A stretch of 64,000 bases of DNA from Heterohyrax brucei (lineage: Eukaryota > Chordata > Mammalia > Hyracoidea > Procaviidae), in assembly GCA_028571685.1 (NCBI GenBank), contig CM053141.1, positions 55,736,333 through 55,800,332 on the forward strand. The letters are read 5' to 3'. The translations under genes and the position numbers were made by a program. The notes below the pieces were generated by a model. The model ran no database searches, was not told where the DNA came from, and saw only the letters and a list, made by a program, of their open reading frames with translations. Shown piece after piece: positions 57,985 through 64,000 of this stretch (positions are counted from its first letter, which is position 1; each line of letters opens with the position of its first letter).

Positions 57985-58605
57985 CAACCCATCTGCAATA
58001 AGTGACAACCAGGAACCCCAAAGACACAAGGAAAAATGAACTAAGGAGGTCCAGAATGACCCATATGAAAGGGAGACTGCATTCACAAAAGACCAGAAGA
58101 ACCAGATGGTGCCTAGCCACCACCAAAGGCAGCAGTGATGGAGAGCACAATGCAGACTCCGTGAAGCAGCACTAGGAAAAGAGGTGTGCAGTTCAAGAAC
58201 TCTTCTAAAACACTAGAATTGATGGTCCAACAGCCTGAAGAATCCCCTGGGAACATGGCCCCTAGACTTGCTGCTGGTCCTGAACTGAAACCAGTACTGA
58301 AGTCAGCTCTTCAGACAACAATGGACTGGACTCAGGGACACAGTGTGAGCATATGGTGTGTGCACTTTATGGCTTTATACATTTATAGGAGGCTGTCCTA
58401 CTGGTTTCTTTCTAGATGGGAGAGAAGAGCATGGAGAGGAGGGGACAGGTGCTCATTAAGAGGATACTAGAAGTATACAATGAAAAGGAGGAATGTGCTG
58501 TCACAGGGTGAGGAGAGCAGATGGACCTGAGATAGGTGGGCATGCTGAGTTGATTTGGATTGTACACTTTCAGTTAATCATAATAATAATAGTAAAATTG
58601 CGTTA

Positions 58606-59539
58606 ACATAAAATACTCTTTTCACTTAATAATACCTTATTTTCCTCTTATGTTTTTCCATAAATGTTACTTAATGGCTAGCCAGTTTAACCTTCTCCAT
58701 CATTTAGATATTTTAAGTTTTTTACACTTACGTTCTCATAAATATGTTTTCAGCCAAGCTGTAAATGACTAGAAATGTTAAGAATTACCATTTCTTTCTG
58801 AGTGTCTTCCATATAGGTTCACTCACAGGAAAGCTGAAATATTGGTTGCGTTTGATAGTTTAGATTGACTATGAATAGAAACCAAACAGCTGTCTTCTGA
58901 TTTTCAGTTAGTATATGTCCTTAAAATGATTAGAGTTTGTTTACTGAGAGTCTACTTAATAGCTGCTCCAGTTGATGTTGTTTACACTTAATCTAAATAT
59001 CACAGTGAGTACTCAAGAGTTAATTTTAAATGCTTTAAAAAAAAATTTTTTTTTTAAGACCTTTTTATTTTCCCCTGGAAACAGTCTTGTGTTTCACCTT
59101 AAGTAATTTAAAAAATAATCTAAATTATAATTATTACAGTAGACATCTGAGTTTTGTTTTGTTTGGAAGAAAAATCTCAAACAGTGATGATTAAATCACA
59201 AAATTTAAAAAAGTATTATATTCTGAATTGTGACTTAAATTGATCACCCATAAATATTTAAATGATTGCACCTGTTTTGCAGACCCCAGTCATTGTTGGC
59301 TGAGGAAACCACTGGAATTTTTGATGACTGAAAACTAGTAAGAAGCTTCATTGTTTCCTGTTGCCAAGGCAAGAACAAGTCAGGAGATTTCATTATCCTA
59401 GGAAGCACACACACATTGCTGATTTTGTCATGATGATGACTGAACAAAAACTGCCAACAATAGTACACAGTAATAATGTGTTACAATAAATTTTATCCTT
59501 GTATAGGAGTCACTCTACATTTGATTTTTTTATTTTCAC
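58606..59539. other. Unannotated intergenic sequence
   Basis: AT-rich, nothing recognised. Confidence 0.45.
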
Positions 59540-60370
59540 TGGAATTTTCCCCAACTTTTTTACTATGAGAAAAATATACTTACAGAAAGATTGACAAACA
59601 CATATTCCTTTCACTTAAATTGATTAACCCTTTGTTGCATTTATTTCCTGTCCCTCAATTCTCATTTAAAAGTAGGGTGTAGACATCATAACACTTCATC
59701 TAGATGCAAGAAAAAGGATATTATTCTGTGAAAGCAAAATATTATCACAATTAAAAAACAAACATTGATAAACAATATATAACCCATAGTCAGTTTTTCC
59801 CATTTTGTCCCAGTTCTGTTCTTTTTACCGATTTTTTTTCAAATGCAGGATCCAATCAATAATCAGAAATTAAATTATGTCACCTTTAATCTTGAAAATT
59901 CAGCTTTTTCATAATATATATATATATTTTTTTTTTTTTGAAGAATCTAGGCTTCTTGTTTTGTAGACTGTTGCACAGTTGGAATTTCACTGTTTTTTTT
60001 CCTCGTAATGAAATACGAGTTTACATTTTTGGCAGGAATATTATATACACAGTATTATGTCTGCCTCTGTCACTTCTGGAGAGGCACCTAGAGTCACTTG
60101 TCTGTTTTTTCGGTGACAGTAAGTTTAATCACTTGGTTAAGGTGTTACATGCCAGATTTCTCCATTTGTATCTCTTTTAGTTAGTATGTAGCCTGTGAGC
60201 TTGATGTTTTCAGATTGCAGGAACCCTGTTTCCCAACAAATTCCATCAGATCATTTTAGCATGCTTTGGTTATCCGTGCCTCAATTAGGTATTGTACTGG
60301 AGATTGCAAAATGAGGTTTTTTGGTTCTATCATTTTTCCTACATTTATTAGTTGGCCTCAACTTTTATTT
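59540..60370. mobile_element. Ancient L1M-type LINE fragment
   Basis: TTGGCAGGAATATTATATAC, AATCACTTGGTTAAGGTGTT, GCCAGATTTCTCCATTTG and TCCTACATTTATTAGTTGGC occur in the order known from an old mammalian L1 3' region. Orientation not decided. It contains a (TA)n plus T run at about 59917-59939. Confidence 0.6.
59722..59786 (+). repeat. 65-bp segment, likely donor of 57871-57935
   Basis: Lies inside the ancient L1M fragment and continues smoothly into it (AACCCATAGTCAG), so this site is more likely the source. Confidence 0.8.
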
Positions 60371-61689
60371 TTAAAATTACTGTTGACTTTTTTTTAATTC
60401 AATATGTATTACTGTTGTTATTTTTAATGTCCCTGATGTGGGCAGTGGGAACTCCTTCAAACTGGTTGAATTCTTTATGTTATCAGTTTTCTATACAGTT
60501 AGGTTCATTTGTTTGTATTCATTTCCAGATTTTTTTTGTTTTGCTTTTTTAATACGTAAACTTTTAACTTGTTTTGAAAGCCAAAACTTTTTTAACAAGT
60601 TATACTCCAAGGAATCCCACTCTGATTCTCTGTGGTTTAGCCTGTTTTATTACCTTTTGACTTATCTTTACTGTGTTTCTTTTTGTAAAAAAAGAATCAA
60701 ATACATCCATATGTTCTTATTTTTCTCTTCTTTCTTACACAGCATACTATATGTACTAGTACTCTTCAGTACCATTTAATTTTTTACCATAGATTAGAAA
60801 GCACTTCATGGCAGCTATACACTTATAAAAATGAGTCCAATTTAGTATATATATAATAGAGTATAAATTATACTTCTATAAAATTGATTTAAAAACAATT
60901 TCAGTGTGATGTCAAAGAAGCACTTTATACCATAAATGTTTTATGAGCCTTAAGTCTGGCTCGTAATGGATACATAGAAAAACTGATACATAGAAAAACT
61001 AACTGCATGTATACAAAGTTTTTTATACTTGAGAAGATTATATTGTTAAAATTCACTTACAGAATGGTTTGAAGGTGGATTTTCCATTCTTGCAGTCATT
61101 TGCAGCATGACTAGGATGGTCCATATGGAACAAGGCAAAGTGAAGAAATATTGGAAGAAATATTTCTCCAAACTGGCATCTGCAAAGAAAAAAAAAAATC
61201 TAGTTTTCCGTTATTGTGTAAATCAAAACAAAATTCTTAACATAGTTGATAAAGTATTCATTTTTCTGGTTGATTTGGGTTTTTGTTTAGAAATTTATTC
61301 ATGGGAAGATGAATTCATTTCTAGTCAAAATAGAATGCCAAATGCCAATGAGCTATGCAGCTGAAGATGTACAGTGGACTTTGAAATCTGTGTCTAGAGC
61401 TTAGAAGACCAGCCAGGATTATTGACTATAAGGTAATAATTAAAACAGTGGCAGTGAATAGAGCAACTTCCTCAACCTGATGAGGAAGAGATAGGAGCAA
61501 TCAAGGACATACAGTCACTTGGGGAAAATATTTCTGGTAAATGAAGAAATGGTAGTCATCCAGGAATAGAATATTTTAAAAATGAAGAGTTGTGTAAGTT
61601 GAAAGGCTGCACACCTCTTTAGGAGTCATTAGATGCGTAGAGTCAAGGTTACTAGAATGTCAGAAATAGAAGTTGAGTAAAATTAAATA
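60371..61689. other. Unannotated intergenic sequence
   Basis: No recognised family. Direct repeat GATACATAGAAAAACT at about 60969 and 60985. The ORF at 61107-61364 shows no known motif. Confidence 0.45.
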
Positions 61690-62045
61690 CAGTTTCATAA
61701 ATAATAATTATAAGCCTTGTAAGCAGCCACTGGGTTGACCTCCAGTTTGTGGTGGCTCAATGTAAAATGGAACCAAATGCTACCTGGGTCCTGCTCTGTC
61801 CCCATGATTGCCTGTGGATCAGATCATTGTGGTCCATAGCGTTTTCATTAGCTGATTTTCAGAAGTAGATATCCAGACTTTTCTTTCTATCAGTGTTAGT
61901 CTGGAATTTCTGCTGAAATCTGTTCAGCATTGTAGCAATATATAAATCACCACTGATGGGTGTTTATACTTTGGCTGGAAATCAAACTTGGATCTCCGTC
62001 ATGAAAGGTGGAGATTCTACCACTGAATACCAGTGCCTCACAAGG
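61690..62045 (-). mobile_element. Degenerate tRNA-derived SINE-like element, minus strand
   Basis: TTTTCATTAGCTGATTTTCA, GAAGTAGATATCCAGAC and a reversed tRNA-like head (GGAAATCAAACTTGGATCTC, GATTCTACCACTGAATACC). Related in layout to the elements at 1625 and 4180. Confidence 0.5.
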
Positions 62046-62049
62046 CTTG

Positions 62050-62517
62050 TTTATATTAGTTTCCAATAACTGCTCTAACAAATTGCTACAAACTTGGTGG
62101 CTTAAAACAACAAACACCTGTTCTCTTGGAGGTCATAGATCCAGAATCAGTTTCACTGGGCTAAAATCAGAATGTCTGCAGGTCCACCCTCCCTCTAGAA
62201 GCTCTTTTCCAGCTTCTGGAGCAGCATCCTTGCATTCCTTGTCTTGTGACCCCTTCTTCTGTCTTCAAAGCCAGTAAGTAGTATCATGCTTCAGTATTCC
62301 CTTAGGTTCTCCTCAGGTCAGATTTCCCTCTGCCTGTCTTTTATAAGGACACTTGTGACATTTAGGTTGCACACAGATGATCCAGGATAAGCTGCTCATC
62401 TCAAAAGCTTTAACCTAATCACAGCTGCAAAGTCTCTTGTGCCTTAATAAGGTAAAAATCCACAGACTCCACAAATTAGCATCTAGATGTCTTTGGGGGC
62501 CATTATTCAAACTAGTA
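62050..62517 (-). repeat. MLT1-like LTR, minus strand
   Basis: TAACAAATTGCTACAAACTT, GGTGGCTTAAAACAACAAAC, TTTTATAAGGACACTTGTG and GGGGGCCATTATTCAAACTA fit an older MaLR LTR than the other copies here. Confidence 0.7.
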
Positions 62518-62526
62518 GAGTTTTAC

Positions 62527-62695
62527 TGGAAATGCTAGTGGTGCAGTAGCTGAGTGTGTTAGCTGTTAACCAAAATGTTGGCACTTTGAATCTGCTAGAT
62601 ACTCCTTGGGAACTCTATGGGACAGTTCTATGCTGTCCTACAGGGTTGCTGTGAGTCAAAATTAACAGCAATGGGTTAGGTTTGGTTTTTTGGTA
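62527..62695 (+). mobile_element. AfroSINE, full length
   Basis: GGAAATGCTAGTGGTGCAGT head, AACCAAAATGTTGGCAC, CTACAGGGTTGCTGTGAGTC and GGTTAGGTTTGGTTTTTTGG tail. Confidence 0.9.
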
Positions 62696-62794
62696 TAGTC
62701 TGACTTGAATGTTAATTCCAAAATGTGGGAAAATGAATGCGTGAAAAATATTCCAGAATCATCTTCAGTTATCAATTGCAGTTGATTGATAGCT

Positions 62795-62866
62795 TCTGGT
62801 GGATTTGAATTGCTGACTTTTTTATGAGCTGCCATAGCACTTAACCACTACGCCACCAGGGTTTCC
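62795..62866 (-). mobile_element. AfroSINE head-only fragment, minus strand
   Basis: CTGGTGGATTTGAATTGCTG and CACTTAACCACTACGCCACC plus AGGGTTTCC. Tail and body missing, which is not the usual retroposon truncation. Confidence 0.85.
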
Positions 62867-62867
62867 G

Positions 62868-62903
62868 GTAGTGTCATAGTTACTGGTAGTGTCATAGTTA
62901 CCG
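62868..62903. repeat. Tandem duplication, 18 bp x 2
   Basis: GGTAGTGTCATAGTTAC occurs twice in a row next to the SINE head. Confidence 0.9.
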
Positions 62904-62974
62904 ACATTTATGTGAATGTAAGACCTTCAAAGGTAACTAATACCAAAAAAACAAAACAAACAAAAAAAGACATC

Positions 62975-63243
62975 ATAATGAGCTTACAGGATCAAGCGGA
63001 GCTTACGTAGTTTGGACATGTTAGGAGGGTTCAATCCCTAGAGAAGGACATCTTGCTTGGTAAAGTAGAATGTCAATGAAAACACAAGACCCTCAGAGAG
63101 ACTAATTGTTACAGTGGCAGCAACAGTGGGCTCAAGCATAGCAATGATAGTGGATGTGGTGCAGGGCCAGGCAGTATTTCGATCTGTTGTACGTAATATT
63201 GCTATGAGCTGGAACTGACTTGATGGCACCTGACAACAACAAT
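62975..63243 (+). mobile_element. RTE LINE 3' end, plus strand
   Basis: TAGTTTGGACATGTTAGGAG, GAGAAGGACATCTTGCTTGG, GGGCTCAAGCATAGCAATGA and the terminal CTATGAGCTGGAACTGACTT, then GACAACAACAATC. The end matches AfroSINE tails. Confidence 0.88.
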
Positions 63244-63269
63244 CTTCAGCTGAAAGATGGTGAAGGCTG

Positions 63270-64000
63270 AAGTTCATGTGGCCCATTAGTCCTTTGGACT
63301 AATATTTTCTTCATCTGTTGTTTTCTTCATTCTCCTTTATTCTGAATGTTCTGGAACCAATAAATGTATCTTAGATGACCACTCACAAGCTTTCAAGACG
63401 CTAGAGGCCACTCCCCAAAGTAGGATGTATAATATTTTCTGTATGAACTTTGTTAGGCCAGTTGACCTGTATATCCCATGGAAACCATGGTCCCTGGCCC
63501 TTAAACTCAGTAAATTAATCCCTCAAGGTGTTCAGATGTGTCTAAGAAGCTTCAATGACTTTGTTTTAATCAAGTTGTGTTTACTTCCCCTATATTATAA
63601 GTTATCTTTTCATTCACCAAAGTTAACACTTTTGTCCTGTGTTGTAGTCAGTGATCTTCCCTCTGTTGCCCCTCGTAAGTATCAAAGATTGATTTTATTG
63701 ATCTGTTCATGGACCAAACTTTTAGTCTTGGTGATTTCTTCTACAAGTTTTCTGTTTTCTCTCATTTTTTTCTGCTCTAATCTATACTATTTTCCTTCTT
63801 CTGGTGACCATGGGCTTTTGCTGTTCTGTTTCTATCTGCTTGAGTTGTAGGGCTAACATTTTGATTTTGACCTGTTCTTTTTTGATGTGTAGTGTTTGTT
63901 GCTATAGATTGACCTGCGAGCACTGCCTTTACTATGTCTGAAAGGTTTTCTTATGATGCGTTTTCATTCTCGTTTAATTTTATACATTTTTTTAAAAACT
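63270..64000 (-). mobile_element. L1 LINE 3' UTR joined to ORF2, minus strand, runs off the window
   Basis: CCTTTGGACTAATATTTTC to CAATGACTTTG is the reversed L1 3' UTR, as at 11270-11590. From about 63680 the reversed ORF2 follows (CTGCTCTAATCTATACTATT), implying an internal deletion. The ORF at 63425-63850 is antisense noise. Confidence 0.82.

Larger units (their letters stand above)
57323..58605 (+). mobile_element. L1 LINE 3' UTR, interrupted by a solo LTR
   Basis: CATTGGTGAATGGTGTCTGG, AAAGCTAGCAAGCTGCCATC, then after the LTR CCAGAAGAACCAGATGGTGC, GGACACAGTGTGAGCATATG and a tail of TAATAATAATAGTAAAAT. Confidence 0.9.

Noticed and set aside
59917..59940. (TA)n tract as a promoter or origin signal
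   Set aside because: Simple-sequence run followed by T's within an old L1; no other supporting signal.
63425..63850. 141-aa plus-strand ORF, the second longest open frame here
   Set aside because: It is antisense to an L1 3' UTR and ORF2; the hydrophobic composition comes from reversed A-rich L1 sequence.

Overview
The window is nuclear DNA from an afrotherian mammal, most likely an elephant or another paenungulate. It is AT-rich and lacks compact coding. It carries many tRNA-derived SINEs of the AfroSINE type, RTE (BovB-like) LINEs, L1, mariner-type DNA transposons, MaLR-type LTRs and older MIR, L2 and hAT fossils. The species call is an inference from these repeats.

Only one protein-coding gene is supported: NDUFS4 on the + strand, encoding an 18-kDa accessory subunit of mitochondrial complex I. 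The window holds the end of intron 2, exon 3 (3841-4013), intron 3 (12.1 kb), exon 4 (16119-16192), intron 4 (37.2 kb), and exon 5 with the stop codon, a short 3' UTR and a poly(A) signal (53402 to about 53565). Exon lengths (173, 74 and 104 coding nt), splice phases and sites agree with the mammalian gene. Exons 1 and 2 and the promoter lie upstream of the window. From about 53.6 kb to the end is intergenic DNA downstream of NDUFS4.

Layout. 1-3.8 kb: intron 2, with L1, RTE, a palindromic mariner derivative and SINEs. 4-16 kb: intron 3, with SINEs, then at 10.85-15.06 kb a minus-strand L1 interrupted by a two-LTR MaLR provirus whose 3' LTR was itself hit by another L1. 16.2-53.4 kb: intron 4, with a head-to-head RTE pair (18.5-22.9 kb), a full-length but dead mariner (23.3-24.8 kb), an RTE with LTR and SINE insertions (30.7-34.0 kb), a nested pair of palindromic mariner derivatives (34.9-35.4 kb), a long degenerate L1 with a second palindromic mariner (36.6-45.5 kb), a solo LTR, L2 and MIR. 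53.6-64 kb: RTE, an L1 3' UTR interrupted by a solo LTR, an ancient L1, SINEs and a minus-strand L1 running off the end.

No new gene system was found. The most interesting signals are: (1) a palindromic mariner-derived MITE present twice with the same internal junctions; (2) another palindromic mariner derivative with a smaller one inserted at its exact centre; (3) very short (35-52 bp) copies of a SINE/RTE-like tail flanked by target-site duplications; and (4) a 65-bp segment recently copied between two sites 1.85 kb apart. Repeat family names come from memory of consensus structure and were not checked against a database.
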